Numbered from the stretch's first letter, positions 18,213 to 27,535 are shown. The stretch: 64,000 bases of DNA from an uncultured Pseudoxanthomonas sp. (GCF_946886695.1 NZ_CAMPJD010000009.1:32392-96391), one strand, 5' to 3'. Program-made: numbers and translations. Notes: generated by a model from the letters alone, not told the origin.

Positions 18213-18237
18213 GGCGGCCTTCGGGCCGCCTTTTTTT
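18213..18237 (+). terminator. Intrinsic terminator after the glutamate dehydrogenase gene
   Basis: Stem GGCGGCC / GGCCGCC (18213-18219 and 18224-18230) with a TTCG tetraloop is followed by seven T's. Confidence 0.93.
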
Positions 18238-18344
18238 GTGGCCGCCCTCCATGGCCGCCACCCGGTGGACCAACGCTGTGCGTTGTCAGAAAGCGCTCCC
18301 GGCGTTTTTTTCTGTACGCTGTGCGGGCCACGATGGAGCCACGG

Positions 18345-19112
18345 ATGTCCACACCCCGCATTGCCTTCCTCGCCAGTCCCACGCCTGAGGCGCAGGAAGC
18401 GCTGGCGACGCTGCAGCGAGAACACGGTGCGCATGCGCCGGACCAGGCAGACGTGCTGTGCGCGCTGGGCGGCGATGGATTCATGCTGCAGACGCTGCAT
18501 CGGCATGGCGCGCTCGGCAAGCCGGTGTTCGGCATGAAGCTGGGCACCGTGGGCTTCCTCATGAACCACTATCGCTCGGACGGCCTGTTCGACCGGATTG
18601 CCGCGGCGGAACCGGCCAAGTTGCGGCCACTGGAAATGCAGGCGCTGACCGAGTCCGGCACGTCCACGTCATCGCTGGCCTACAACGAAGTGTCGCTGTT
18701 GCGCCAGACGCGGCAGGCAGCGCATATCCAGATCGATCTCAACGGCGAAACCCGCCTGGACGAACTGATCTGCGATGGCGTGCTGACCGCGACGCCGGCT
18801 GGCAGCACCGCCTACAACTTCTCCGCGCACGGGCCGATCCTGCCCCTGGGTTCGCACACCATCGCGCTGACACCGATCGCGCCGTTCCGTCCGCGCCGCT
18901 GGCGTGGCGCCATCCTCAAGGCCGATACCGAGATCCGGTTCCGCGTGCTGGACCCGTACAAGCGCCCGGTCAGCGCCACCGCCGATTCGCACGAGGTGCG
19001 GGACGTGGTGGAAGTGACTATCCGCGAGTCGCGTGACCGCACGGTCACCTTGCTGTTCGACCGCGAGCACAACCTCGAGGAACGCATCCTCAGCGAGCAG
19101 TTCATGACCTGA
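18345..19112 (+). CDS. nadK: NAD kinase
   Basis: The 255-residue protein phosphorylates NAD to NADP in the cytoplasm. The ATP-NAD kinase signature [13 protein letters not shown] (GGDG, ~residues 41-44) is clear, as is [23 protein letters not shown] further on. The open frame extends upstream to 18204 through the GDH terminator, but the start at 18345 has GGAG six nt before it and begins [11 protein letters not shown] as in homologues. It follows glutamate dehydrogenase but has its own transcript because the terminator intervenes. Confidence 0.93.
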   Translation: MSTPRIAFLASPTPEAQEALATLQREHGAHAPDQADVLCALGGDGFMLQTLHRHGALGKPVFGMKLGTVGFLMNHYRSDGLFDRIAAAEPAKLRPLEMQALTESGTSTSSLAYNEVSLLRQTRQAAHIQIDLNGETRLDELICDGVLTATPAGSTAYNFSAHGPILPLGSHTIALTPIAPFRPRRWRGAILKADTEIRFRVLDPYKRPVSATADSHEVRDVVEVTIRESRDRTVTLLFDREHNLEERILSEQFMT

Positions 19113-19228
19113 GGATTGTCCCGGCGGACATCGTGGTTTCGCCGCATTGCGGCTTGCCGGGTCATCCCGCGCATGGTATCCAGCGCCCCGTAGCGATTCG
19201 GTTCGCATCCACCCGGGGAGGGGTCACG

Positions 19229-19720
19229 ATGCAGTTGAAGTGCGCGTTGGCGCTGTGCGCCGTTCTTGCCGCGACCGATGCGGCGGCCTGCAATCTGTCC
19301 ACCGGCACCACCGCGTTCGCAGCCGGTGGTGCATCGTCGGCGCTGGTCGAAGACGGTACGCTGAAGCCGCCCTTGCTGGAGGTGGTCAGCCTGACGCGCG
19401 GTGTGGACGGGCACGCGTCGTGCGATGCCAGCGGCCTGCTGACGTTGGGCGTGGAATGGCCCCGTGGCACGGACTACAAGCTGCGTGAACTCGGGTTCGA
19501 GTTCCGCGTGCTCGGCGAGGACGCGCTTGCCATCTTTCCCCGCGAGCCGGTGGCGGGGCGTGTTGAGGGTCGTCGCAGCGAGTTCGTGTTCCTGTGGCGC
19601 GATGGACCGCCCTCGGAACAGTCGCCGATCGATCTGCTGGTCGAAGTGCGCGCCATCACGCCCGACAATCGCCGGGGGCCGCCGGCACAGGTACGTATTG
19701 CCGCGGCGCCGGGAGGATAG
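19229..19720 (+). CDS. Small secreted protein of unknown function
   Basis: The 163-residue product starts after a strong GGGGAGGGG ribosome site and has a Sec signal peptide (MQLKCALALCAVLAATDAAA, residues 1-20, cleavage near AAA/CN). The mature part has two further features: it carries two Cys (in ACNLS and HASCDA), which may pair, and it looks beta-rich, with a C-terminal half (LRELGFEFRVLGED to RIAAAPGG) resembling one immunoglobulin-like or fibronectin-like module. I do not recognise a family. It is probably periplasmic and sits alone between nadK and a nucleotidase gene. Confidence 0.65.
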   Translation: MQLKCALALCAVLAATDAAACNLSTGTTAFAAGGASSALVEDGTLKPPLLEVVSLTRGVDGHASCDASGLLTLGVEWPRGTDYKLRELGFEFRVLGEDALAIFPREPVAGRVEGRRSEFVFLWRDGPPSEQSPIDLLVEVRAITPDNRRGPPAQVRIAAAPGG

Positions 19721-19768
19721 CGGCGCAGCGTCTCGCGTGGTGCGCCACAGATCGCCGATACTGTACGC

Positions 19769-20677
19769 ATGGCCGACAACACCCCCCGTTTGCTGACCGT
19801 CGCGGTCACGTCGCGCGCCCTGTTCGATCTGGAGGAAAGCCACGCGCTGTACGAGCGCGAGGGCGTACAGGCCTATTCCGACTACCAGCGCACGCACGAA
19901 GACGATGTGCTGGCGCCGGGCATCGCCTATCCCGTCGTGCGCAAGCTGCTGGCGCTCAACGTAGGTGCGCCTCCGGAAGCGCCGCGCGTCGAAGTGATCC
20001 TGCTCTCGCGCAACTCGGCCGATACCGGCCTGCGCATCTTCAACTCCATCCAGCACTACGGCCTTGGGATCGTGCGTGCGACGTTCACGGCCGGCGAGCC
20101 AACCTGGCCCTACGTCAAGCCGTTCGGCACCGACCTGTTCCTGTCGGCCAACCCGGAATCGGTACGCCGCTCACTTGAGCACGGCATCGCGGCGGCGACC
20201 ATCCTGCCAGCAGGCGCACCGCAGCAGCGCCACGAGCACCAGCTGCGCATTGCGTTCGATGGCGACGCGGTCATCTTCGGCGACGAAAGCGAGCGCATTT
20301 CCCGCGAACAGGGCGTGGAGGCATTCGGTCGGCACGAGCAACAGCGTGCACGCGAGCCCTTGTCCGGTGGCCCGTTCCGCAACTTCCTGTCGGCATTGCA
20401 CCAGCTGCAGCAGGTATTCCCGCCCGATGAGCGTTCGCCTATCCGCACCGCCCTGGTCACCGCGCGTTCCGCGCCGGCGCACGAGCGGGTGATCCGCACG
20501 CTGCGCGAATGGGGCGTGCGCCTGGACGAGGCGCTCTTCCTCGGCGGCCGCCACAAGGGGCCGTTCCTGGAAGCCTTCGGTGCCGACATCTTCTTCGACG
20601 ATTCGCAACACAACATCGACAGCGCGCGCCACCATGTGGCCGCGGGTCATGTTCCGCACGGGGTGGCGAACCCGTAG
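19769..20677 (+). CDS. Cytosolic 5'-nucleotidase (cN-I-like family)
   Basis: This 302-residue protein reads through as a member of the bacterial 5'-nucleotidase family related to eukaryotic cN-I. It has LTVAVTSRALFDLEESH at the start, ILLSRNSADTGLRIFNSI, IAFDGDAVIFGDESERI (Asp-rich HAD-like segment), LVTARSAPAHERVIRTL and ADIFFDDSQHNI. These are HAD-fold motifs for hydrolysing nucleoside monophosphates, and the lack of a signal peptide indicates a cytoplasmic enzyme. A -10-like GATACT lies 6 nt before the ATG with no ribosome site, suggesting a leaderless mRNA. It converges on the DUF2939 gene. Confidence 0.85.
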   Translation: MADNTPRLLTVAVTSRALFDLEESHALYEREGVQAYSDYQRTHEDDVLAPGIAYPVVRKLLALNVGAPPEAPRVEVILLSRNSADTGLRIFNSIQHYGLGIVRATFTAGEPTWPYVKPFGTDLFLSANPESVRRSLEHGIAAATILPAGAPQQRHEHQLRIAFDGDAVIFGDESERISREQGVEAFGRHEQQRAREPLSGGPFRNFLSALHQLQQVFPPDERSPIRTALVTARSAPAHERVIRTLREWGVRLDEALFLGGRHKGPFLEAFGADIFFDDSQHNIDSARHHVAAGHVPHGVANP

Positions 20678-20695
20678 GGCGTGCGCTCGCCCGCC

Positions 20696-21238
20696 TTACA
20701 GCGGCAGGCGGATGTCGGTCAGCCGCCAGCGCAGGCCCTGGCGGGTGAAGACGAACACCACCGGGTCGTCATCATCGTCGTGCACGGTGGCAGTGAAACG
20801 GGACAACGACTCGTAGCGGTGGCTGGCCTGCCTGAGCGGATCTGCCGGCGTCGCGGGCGCGTAGGTGTCGCCGCCCACGGTGTCGCCGACGGCCCGCTTC
20901 CAGGTGGCGCGGCCTTCAAGGATCGCGGCGATACCCATCGGCGTGACCATCGTATCCACCCCGCGTCCCAGCACGCTGTTGGCGATCGAGAGCGCCGCGG
21001 CACCGAACAGGTTGTCGCTGAGCTCCGGTCCGGCCCGCCGCGCGAGCGAGTCCTCCACCTGCGCGCGCAGGTTCACCCGCAACGAAGCGAAATCGACATG
21101 CTTCTGCAGCTTGCCGGTGTCCTGCTCCGCCAGCGCCGTACGGATGCCGTGGATGGCCAGGTAGGGTCCGGCGGCCACATAGCCCGCCAACCCGAGCAGG
21201 AGGGCGATCACCACCCCGATCACGAGCCACTTCTTCAT
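20696..21238 (-). CDS. DUF2939 single-pass membrane protein
   Basis: The 180-residue product has an N-terminal membrane anchor (MKKWLVIGVVIALLLGLAGYVAAGPYLA) and the DUF2939 pattern: YLAIHGIRTALAEQDTGKLQKHVDFASLRVNL, then a C-terminal beta-rich part ending FVFTRQGLRWRLTDIRLPL. The role is unknown; the bulk is predicted periplasmic. The ATG at 21238 has GGAGG at ideal spacing and is preferred over an upstream TTG. It lies 15 bp after the DUF2461 gene and probably shares its mRNA. Confidence 0.8.
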   Translation of the reverse strand: MKKWLVIGVVIALLLGLAGYVAAGPYLAIHGIRTALAEQDTGKLQKHVDFASLRVNLRAQVEDSLARRAGPELSDNLFGAAALSIANSVLGRGVDTMVTPMGIAAILEGRATWKRAVGDTVGGDTYAPATPADPLRQASHRYESLSRFTATVHDDDDDPVVFVFTRQGLRWRLTDIRLPL

Positions 21239-21253
21239 CGGCAAACCTCCGGG

Positions 21254-21940
21254 TCAGAACTCCAGGTCCAGCGCAGCGCACAGGTAGTCGACGAACGGGC
21301 CAAGCGCCTTGAGATCGGCCGCCACGGTCTGCCGCAGCTTCGGACCGGTCATGGTGGCATCGTCCAGCGAACGCCAGAATACGAAATTGCGGTGCTTCAG
21401 ATCTTCGATGAACTCGAAATCGGCGGGAAACCCACGCGGCGGACGCACCAGCTTTTCGCTCTCTTCGAACTCGAAGCGCCGCCGGAAGGGCGCGTCGTGC
21501 GCCGCCTTCTTCCAACTGCCCGGGTTGTCCAGGATGAACTGCCGCACCCGCCGCTGCGTGTCCGGCTCGGGATGCCAGAGTCCGGCACCGACGAAACACT
21601 CGCCAGGCTGCAGGTGCAGGTAGAACGAGGGTGCGGGCACCTGTTTGTGGCGCTCGTGGAACAGGCGTGCTCCCTGCCATGATTTGTACGGCGATTTGTC
21701 GTTGGAGAACCGCGCGTCGCGGTAGATGCGGAACAGCGACCCGCCTACCGTCTTCGGTTCGGAGCGGAAGTGCAGACTCACTGCCGCCAGGTCCGGCTGC
21801 AGGTCTGTCAGCAACCGGAGGAACGGCTGCCGGACATGATCCTCGTACCGCGCCTTGTGGTCGTTGAACCAGGTCTTGTCGTTGTGGCGGGCCAGCGCGC
21901 GCAGGAACTTGAAGCTGGCATCGGAGAAGTAGGTGGCCAT
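21254..21940 (-). CDS. DUF2461 family protein
   Basis: The ~228-residue protein starts MATYFSDASFKFLRALARHNDKTWFNDHKARYE and contains RIYRDARFSNDKSPYKSW and FYLHLQPGECFVGAGLWHPEP, all typical of DUF2461 (TIGR02453). No biochemical function is established for the family to my knowledge. A second in-frame ATG at 21949 is possible; neither has a strong ribosome site. It follows sbcB by 65 bp on the same strand. Confidence 0.85.
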   Translation of the reverse strand: MATYFSDASFKFLRALARHNDKTWFNDHKARYEDHVRQPFLRLLTDLQPDLAAVSLHFRSEPKTVGGSLFRIYRDARFSNDKSPYKSWQGARLFHERHKQVPAPSFYLHLQPGECFVGAGLWHPEPDTQRRVRQFILDNPGSWKKAAHDAPFRRRFEFEESEKLVRPPRGFPADFEFIEDLKHRNFVFWRSLDDATMTGPKLRQTVAADLKALGPFVDYLCAALDLEF

Positions 21941-22005
21941 GGCTGCCATTCTAGACAAGCCGGCGTCATCAGGCCGACAAGGCTGCCCTCGATGTCGACC
22001 TCGCA

Positions 22006-23445
22006 CTAGAGACCGGCCTGCACGTCCTCGCGCCACTGCTGGATCTTGTCCAGCAGGGCCAGTCGTTCCGCATCGGCGGCGTGCGCCGCCCGCAGGCCCG
22101 CAAGTTCGGCATCGAAGCTGGTGAAGCTGTATTCGGACATTCCGCTGTCGGTCGCGAGGCGCTGCCGGCGGTAGTCGTCCCAGCGCTGGCGTTCGACCGG
22201 AGAAAGCGAGCCGGGCCAGTTGCGCGCGCGATAGCGGAACAACAGTTCAGGCAAGCGGGCATCGCGGAAGCCGAAATCGCGCTGGCCCAGAAGCGCGGGT
22301 GGCGTGGTCCGGACCTCGGTGAAGCGGCGTTTGTCCGCGTCCGCCAGGAAGCCATCGTAAAGCGAGGCATCCACGTCGCCGGGAGTGAACGCCCGCTCGC
22401 CGGCGAACACCTGACGCACCTTCTCCGCAAGCGTCGGGCCGGCCTCGCGAAGGACCTCTGCATGGCGCTCGCAGCGCACGGGATCTATGCCGAGCCGGTC
22501 CATGTCCGCGGGACGCAGGTGCGGCCAGGCGACCAGCGCCGGTGCACGGTTCAGATGGACTTCCTTCAGCGGGATCCGCTGCTCGCCCTCCGGCAGATCG
22601 GAGGCCGGCGTGTAGAGACGATCGGCGATCTCGTCGGGCGCCATGGACAGCAGCGCGGTCGGATCGCTTTCCAGGTCGAACACCACCACGCGATTGTCGA
22701 TGCGCGGATGCCGCGCCAATGGCAGCACGGGCGCGGCACAGAGGCGGCTGGCGGGGTAGCGCTGCGAGACATGCAGTACCGGCTGCATGGCCGTCACGTC
22801 CAGCAGGCGCGCGGCGAAGCGCTTGTCGCGCAGTTGCAATGCGTAGTCCCACAGGCGGGGTTGGGCCTGCCGCATCAGCCGGGCCAGGCCGATGGTGGCG
22901 TAGACATCCGACAGGGCCTCGTGCGCATCGCCCTCGCGGACGCGGTTGGCCAGTGCCAGGTGCTCCAGCTTGAACGACGTTGCGCCGTCGTCCCGCTTCG
23001 GCCACACGATGCCGTCCGGCCGCAGCGCATGCATCAGCCGCATCACGTCCAGCAGGTCCCAGCGCGAATTGCCGCCACGCCACTCGCGCTCGTAGGGCTC
23101 ATGGAAGTTGCGGAACAGGCCATGGCGCACGAACTCATCGTCGAAGCGCAGGCTGTTGTAGCCCAGCGTGCAGGTTTCCGGCCGCCCCATCTCGTCGGCG
23201 ATGCGGGCGAAGGCTTCGGCTTCGTTGACGCCGTCGCGCAGCGCCTGTTGCGGCGTGATGCCGGTGATCAGCGTGGCGATGGGCGAGGGCAGCAGGTCAT
23301 CCGCCGGCCGTACGAAGAAGCTGATCGGCTCCTCCATCAGTTCCAGCGCAGGCGTGGTGCGCACGGCCGCGACCTGCGCGATCCGGCTGCGGCGCGGATC
23401 CGCACCGAAGGTCTCCAGATCGTAGAACAGGAAGCTGGCGCTCAC
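22006..23445 (-). CDS. sbcB: Exodeoxyribonuclease I
   Basis: The 479-residue 3'-5' single-strand DNA exonuclease belongs to the DnaQ superfamily and acts in recombination and mismatch repair. The DEDD motifs are visible: FLFYDLETFGADP (Asp/Glu, residues ~9-11), TLGYNSLRFDDEFVRHGLF, and HEALSDVYATIGLARLM. The C-terminal exonuclease I domain contains IPLKEVHLNRAPALVAW. Its ATG overlaps the kmo stop by four bases, so it is translated from the tail of the kynurenine mRNA, an unexpected partner. Confidence 0.93.
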   Translation of the reverse strand: MSASFLFYDLETFGADPRRSRIAQVAAVRTTPALELMEEPISFFVRPADDLLPSPIATLITGITPQQALRDGVNEAEAFARIADEMGRPETCTLGYNSLRFDDEFVRHGLFRNFHEPYEREWRGGNSRWDLLDVMRLMHALRPDGIVWPKRDDGATSFKLEHLALANRVREGDAHEALSDVYATIGLARLMRQAQPRLWDYALQLRDKRFAARLLDVTAMQPVLHVSQRYPASRLCAAPVLPLARHPRIDNRVVVFDLESDPTALLSMAPDEIADRLYTPASDLPEGEQRIPLKEVHLNRAPALVAWPHLRPADMDRLGIDPVRCERHAEVLREAGPTLAEKVRQVFAGERAFTPGDVDASLYDGFLADADKRRFTEVRTTPPALLGQRDFGFRDARLPELLFRYRARNWPGSLSPVERQRWDDYRRQRLATDSGMSEYSFTSFDAELAGLRAAHAADAERLALLDKIQQWREDVQAGL

Positions 23446-24812
23446 CCGGCTGTTTCCTCCAGCACCGGCAAGCGCGCGAGCACGTCGGCATCCACCGCTG
23501 CCCAGTCGATCCCGTCGAGGGCATCACGTCCAGCGGTATGCCGCACCAGCAGGTCGCGCTGCACGTGGCTGCGGTGCTGCGCCACCGCATACGGGATGCG
23601 CATGAAGCTGACCATCGTGTAGTGCGGCACGAAGCGGTCCGGGTGGCGTTGCTGCAGCGACAGCTCCAGTTCCCGCTGCAACAGATAGCCGGTGTCGTCC
23701 ACCTTGTCGCGCATTTCCACGTAGTTCTCCAGCGCCATTTCCTGGATGGCGAGCGCGTTTGGCTTGCGCTCGGCTTCGAAGGCGGCGAAAGCCTTCGCGA
23801 GGTCTTGCATGGATTGCAGGTGGTGGGCGAGGGCGACGCAATCCTCGAAAGCGCAGTTCATCCCCTGACCATGGAACGGCACCATGGCGTGGGCGGCGTC
23901 GCCCAGCAGCACGGCCTGGCCCCGCAGGTGCCAGCGTTCGAGATACAGCGTGGCGAGCAGGCCGGTGGGGTTGGCGTCCCAGTCCTGCTCCAGTCGCGGG
24001 ATCAGCGGCACCGCATCGGCGAAATCACGCAGGAACAGCGCCTTCGCTTCCGCGCCGCTGCGCACGCTGTCGAAGCCCGGGTCGCCTTCGTTGGGCAGGA
24101 ACAGCGTCACCGTGAACGTGCGCTCGTCGTTGGGCAGCGCGATGCACATGTAGTGGCCGCGCGGCCATATATGCAGGGCATTCGGCTCCATGATGAAGCT
24201 GCCGTCGGCGGCGGGGGGAATTTCCAGTTCCTTGTAGGAGTGGTCGAGGAACTCGGTGCGTTCGCCGAGATCCTCCTGTCGCTGCATGGCGCCACGCAAG
24301 GATGAACCGGCACCGTCGGCACCGATCAGGGCGGTGAACCCGACAGGATGGACGCCACCGTCCCGCTCATCGACGAAGCGGGCGATGCGCGCATCGAAAT
24401 CCACGGATTCCAACCGGCGGTTGAACTGGATGACGGCCCCTGCGCGTTCGGCCAGGTCCAGCAGCGTGATGTTCAGGTCGCCGCGATGGATCGACCAGAT
24501 GACCTCGGAGTCGTCGCGTCCGTAGCGCTGCAACTGCAGCCGTCCGTCGAGGGCATGCACCATGCGCCCGCGCATCATCACCGCCTGCCGCATCACCGCA
24601 TCGTCCGCATCCGCCATCCGCAGCGCATGGCGGCCACGTTCAGTCAGTGCCAGGTTGATCGAGCGTCCACCGGCGTAGCCCTGCACACGCGGGTCGCCGC
24701 GTTTTTCGAACACCTCCACGCGCCAGCCGGCGCGCGCCATCAGGGTGGCCAGCAGCGCGCCGGCGAGGCCGGCGCCGATGATCGTGATGTGTCGTTGTGG
24801 CTCAATGCCCAA
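23442..24812 (-). CDS. kmo: Kynurenine 3-monooxygenase
   Basis: The 456-residue FAD-dependent hydroxylase converts L-kynurenine to 3-hydroxykynurenine with NADPH and O2. Visible are the Rossmann motif ITIIGAGLAGALLATLMARAGW, the family stretch GRSINLALTERGRHAL, the FAD-contact motif VLLGDAAHAMVPFHGQGMNCAFEDC, and a C-terminal region typical of KMO. The gene lies 15 bp after kynU and overlaps sbcB. Together with kynU, haaO and the ACMSD gene it defines the 3-hydroxyanthranilate branch of tryptophan degradation. Confidence 0.95.
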   Translation of the reverse strand: MGIEPQRHITIIGAGLAGALLATLMARAGWRVEVFEKRGDPRVQGYAGGRSINLALTERGRHALRMADADDAVMRQAVMMRGRMVHALDGRLQLQRYGRDDSEVIWSIHRGDLNITLLDLAERAGAVIQFNRRLESVDFDARIARFVDERDGGVHPVGFTALIGADGAGSSLRGAMQRQEDLGERTEFLDHSYKELEIPPAADGSFIMEPNALHIWPRGHYMCIALPNDERTFTVTLFLPNEGDPGFDSVRSGAEAKALFLRDFADAVPLIPRLEQDWDANPTGLLATLYLERWHLRGQAVLLGDAAHAMVPFHGQGMNCAFEDCVALAHHLQSMQDLAKAFAAFEAERKPNALAIQEMALENYVEMRDKVDDTGYLLQRELELSLQQRHPDRFVPHYTMVSFMRIPYAVAQHRSHVQRDLLVRHTAGRDALDGIDWAAVDADVLARLPVLEETAG

Positions 24813-24827
24813 GAGCGTCTCTCCGGA

Positions 24828-26102
24828 TCAGAACCCCCGCCACGTCTCGACTTCCTCGACGAAGCGGTGGACATCCATGTAGCGGTTGTAGAGCGGGGCG
24901 GGCGAGATGCGGATCACGTCCGGTTCGCGCCAGTCGCCGACGGTACCGACGGACAGCAGGTATTCGAACAGTTCGCGGCCACGCTCGCGTCCGCCGATCA
25001 CCCGCAATGACAGCTGCGCACCGCGCTGGGCGGTGTCGGCCGGCGTGATGATCTGCAGTGCGTCCGACAGCCGTGCCTGGATCAGCGCTTCCAGCAGCCC
25101 GGTGATCTTCAGCGACTTGGTCCGGATGACTTCCATGCCGCCAGCCTTCTCGAACAGTTCCAGCGATGCACGCAGCGGCGCGAGCCCGAGGATCGGCGGG
25201 TTGCTGAGCTGCCAACCCTCGGCACCGGGCGTGGGTACGAACGCCGGCCCCATGCGGAAGCGTGTCTCCTTCTCGTGGCCCCACCAGCCGGCGAAGCGCG
25301 GACGGTCGGTATGCGCGTGGCGCGCGTGGACGAAGCAGCCGGCGACGGCGCCCGGTCCGGAGTTGAGGTACTTGTAGTGGCACCACACGGCGAAATCGAC
25401 ATCGCTGTCGTGCAGCTGCAACGGCAGGTTGCCGACCGCGTGCGCCAGGTCGACGCCGACGACGGCGCCCTGGGCATGGCCAAGCCGCGCGATCTCGGCA
25501 AGGTCGAACGCCTGCCCGGTGCGGTACTGGATGCCCGGCCACAGCACCAGCGCCAGGCGCGGGCCGTGTACGGCAATGGCGCGCTCGATGGCCGCCATCG
25601 ACAGCGTGCCATCGGGCAGGTCCGGCTCCACTTCGATCAGATCGGTCGCTGGGTCGAATCCATGGAATCGCACCTGCGATTCCATCGCATGCCGGTCGGA
25701 CGGGAATGCGCCGGCCTCCATCAGAATCGCAGGGCGCTCCGCGGTGGGGCGGTAGAAACTGACCATCATCAGGTGCAGGTTGGCGGTCAGCGTGTTCATC
25801 GCCACCACCTCCGCCGGTTCCGCACCGACCAGGCGCGCTAGCGGTTCGCGCACCAGTTCGTGGTATGTCATCCATTGCGCATTGCCGGTAAAGTGGCCTT
25901 CGACGGCTTCGTTGGCCCACTTGTCCAGCACCTCGTTGATGTAAATGCGTGCGGCCTTCGGCTGCAGGCCGAGCGAGTTGCCGCAGAAGTAGACCTGGTC
26001 GTTGTGTTTGTGGCGCGGGATCAGGAAGTCGTTGCGCAGCGCACGCAGCGGGTCGGCGGCGTCGAGGGCGATGATGTGGGTGCGGGACAGCGGGTCGGTC
26101 AT
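24828..26102 (-). CDS. kynU: Kynureninase
   Basis: The 424-residue PLP enzyme cleaves kynurenine or 3-hydroxykynurenine to (3-hydroxy)anthranilate and alanine. Landmarks are VYFCGNSLGLQPK, AMNTLTANLHLMMVSFYRP, VGVDLAHAVGN (Asp218, His221 near the cofactor) and the Schiff-base lysine in WCHYKYLNSGPG (Lys244), then CFVHARHAH. It precedes kmo by 15 bp. A REP pair separates it from the ACMSD gene upstream, which may modulate expression between the two. Confidence 0.95.
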   Translation of the reverse strand: MTDPLSRTHIIALDAADPLRALRNDFLIPRHKHNDQVYFCGNSLGLQPKAARIYINEVLDKWANEAVEGHFTGNAQWMTYHELVREPLARLVGAEPAEVVAMNTLTANLHLMMVSFYRPTAERPAILMEAGAFPSDRHAMESQVRFHGFDPATDLIEVEPDLPDGTLSMAAIERAIAVHGPRLALVLWPGIQYRTGQAFDLAEIARLGHAQGAVVGVDLAHAVGNLPLQLHDSDVDFAVWCHYKYLNSGPGAVAGCFVHARHAHTDRPRFAGWWGHEKETRFRMGPAFVPTPGAEGWQLSNPPILGLAPLRASLELFEKAGGMEVIRTKSLKITGLLEALIQARLSDALQIITPADTAQRGAQLSLRVIGGRERGRELFEYLLSVGTVGDWREPDVIRISPAPLYNRYMDVHRFVEEVETWRGF

Positions 26103-26131
26103 GGACGTGTAGATGGACTGGGTATGTGGTT

Positions 26132-26199
26132 GTGGGAGCGACGTCAGTCGCGATGAGGATTCACCCTTGGTATGCGATCGCGACTGACGTCGCTCCCAC
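26132..26199. repeat. Paired GGAG-type REP element
   Basis: Two inverted 23-bp copies (26132-26154 and 26177-26199) of the unit GTGGGAGCGACG-TCAGTCGCGAT lie in the 106-bp gap between the ACMSD gene and kynU. The whole can fold into one long stem-loop. Confidence 0.8.
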
Positions 26200-26208
26200 G
26201 GCCGAGGT

Positions 26209-27219
26209 TCAAAGGAACCTCGCGGCGGGCAAGCCCAGCCATTCCAGCGCGGTGCCGTGATACAGGCGCGCCTGCTGCACGTCGTCCAGGCCCAGCGCGG
26301 CGATGCCGGCGCCGGGTTCCTGTTCGCCTAGCGGGAACGGGTAGTCGGTGCCGAGCATCACGCGTTCGTGGCCGACGGTGTCGAGCAGGTAACGCAGTGC
26401 GCGCGGATCGGCGACCCAGGAGTCGAAATAGACCCGGTCAAGGTATTCGCGCGGATTGCGATGGTTGTCGGTGGCCACCAGGTCCGGCCGCATGTTGAAG
26501 CCGTGCTCGATGCGACCGATGGTGTAGGGGAAGCTGCCGCCGCCGTGGGCGAAGCATACCTTCAGCTGCGGAAGGCGCTCCAGCACGCCGCCGAAGATCA
26601 GGCTGCACGCGGCGCGCGATTGCTCGGCGGGCATGCCGACCAGCCACGGCAGCCAGTACTTCTGCATCGACGCGGCGCCCATCATGTCCCACGGATGCAC
26701 CAGGATCGCGGCGCCCAACTCGCTGGCGGCCTGGAAGAACTCGAACAGCTCCGGCGCGTCGAGGTTCCAGTCGTTGACATGGCTGCCGATCTGCACGCCC
26801 TGCAGGCCCAACTGGTCCATGCAGCGTTCCAGCTCCTGCACCGCCAGGCGCGGCGACTGCAGCGGCACCGTGCCAATCCCGGCGTAGTGGCGCGGATAGT
26901 CGCGGCAGGCCGCGGCGGTGTGATCGTTGAGCGCCTGGTGCAGCTCCAACGCGTGGTGCGGCTTGGCCCAGTAGCTGAACATCACCGGCACCGTGCTGAT
27001 CACCTGCACCTGCACGCCGAAGCGCGCGTAGTCGGCGACGCGAACGTCCGGGTCCCAGGTCTTGGGCCAGATCTCGCGGAAGAACTTGCCGTCCTTGTAG
27101 ATGCGGTGGCGCCCGTCATCGCCGTGGTGGATCACCGGGAAGCGCAGGTCACCGTACTTGGCCGCCAGGTCGGGCCAGTCGCGGGGCAGGAAGTGCGCGT
27201 GGGTGTCGATTTTCAGCAT
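26209..27219 (-). CDS. nbaD: 2-amino-3-carboxymuconate-6-semialdehyde decarboxylase (ACMSD)
   Basis: The 336-residue amidohydrolase decarboxylates the unstable product of 3-hydroxyanthranilate cleavage, steering it to 2-aminomuconate semialdehyde rather than quinolinate. Metal ligands are visible: His7 and His9 in KIDTHAHFLP, the His in AAILVHPWDMMG, and the Asp in VMLGTDYPFPLGE. ICVFAHGGGSFPYTIGRIEHG-type sequence is characteristic of ACMSD. The ATG at 27219 is the only start matching homologues; the open frame upstream is the antisense-like tail over the toxin gene. It lies 16 bp after a ParE-type toxin gene. Confidence 0.92.
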   Translation of the reverse strand: MLKIDTHAHFLPRDWPDLAAKYGDLRFPVIHHGDDGRHRIYKDGKFFREIWPKTWDPDVRVADYARFGVQVQVISTVPVMFSYWAKPHHALELHQALNDHTAAACRDYPRHYAGIGTVPLQSPRLAVQELERCMDQLGLQGVQIGSHVNDWNLDAPELFEFFQAASELGAAILVHPWDMMGAASMQKYWLPWLVGMPAEQSRAACSLIFGGVLERLPQLKVCFAHGGGSFPYTIGRIEHGFNMRPDLVATDNHRNPREYLDRVYFDSWVADPRALRYLLDTVGHERVMLGTDYPFPLGEQEPGAGIAALGLDDVQQARLYHGTALEWLGLPAARFL

Positions 27220-27235
27220 GAAGGGGATGCGGGCG

Positions 27236-27535
27236 TCATGGCAGATAGCGGTCGATGTCAAGGGCGCCATGGAAGACGCCCACGATGTACACGATCCGGT
27301 CGGGTGTGTGATGCAGGTAAGCGATGCGGTAGTGCCCGTAGAGCAGTACACGCAAGTCTCCGTCGGTTTCAGTGCGTAGACGCGCGCCCATGTCGGGGAA
27401 GTGCTGCAACTGTTCAGCGCGGTGCACGATGCCATCCACCACCTTGGCCGCCGCCGAAGGATCGTCGGCGGCGATGTACCCGTGGATGGCTTCCAGCCAG
27501 GCCAAAGCCTCGGCCGACCACCTCAGCTCCGCCAC
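27236..27535 (-). CDS. ParE/RelE-family toxin of a type II toxin-antitoxin module
   Basis: The 99-residue protein has the ParE pattern: LRWSAEALAWLEAIHGYIAADDPSAAAKVVDGI, then a conserved LRVLLYGHYRIAYLHHTPDRIVYIVGVFHG, the beta-strand core of the ParE/RelE fold. ParE toxins poison DNA gyrase, whereas RelE-like ones cut mRNA; sequence alone does not decide, but the helical N-terminus favours ParE. It overlaps the antitoxin gene by 13 nt and lies 16 bp before the ACMSD gene. Confidence 0.87.
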   Translation of the reverse strand: MAELRWSAEALAWLEAIHGYIAADDPSAAAKVVDGIVHRAEQLQHFPDMGARLRTETDGDLRVLLYGHYRIAYLHHTPDRIVYIVGVFHGALDIDRYLP

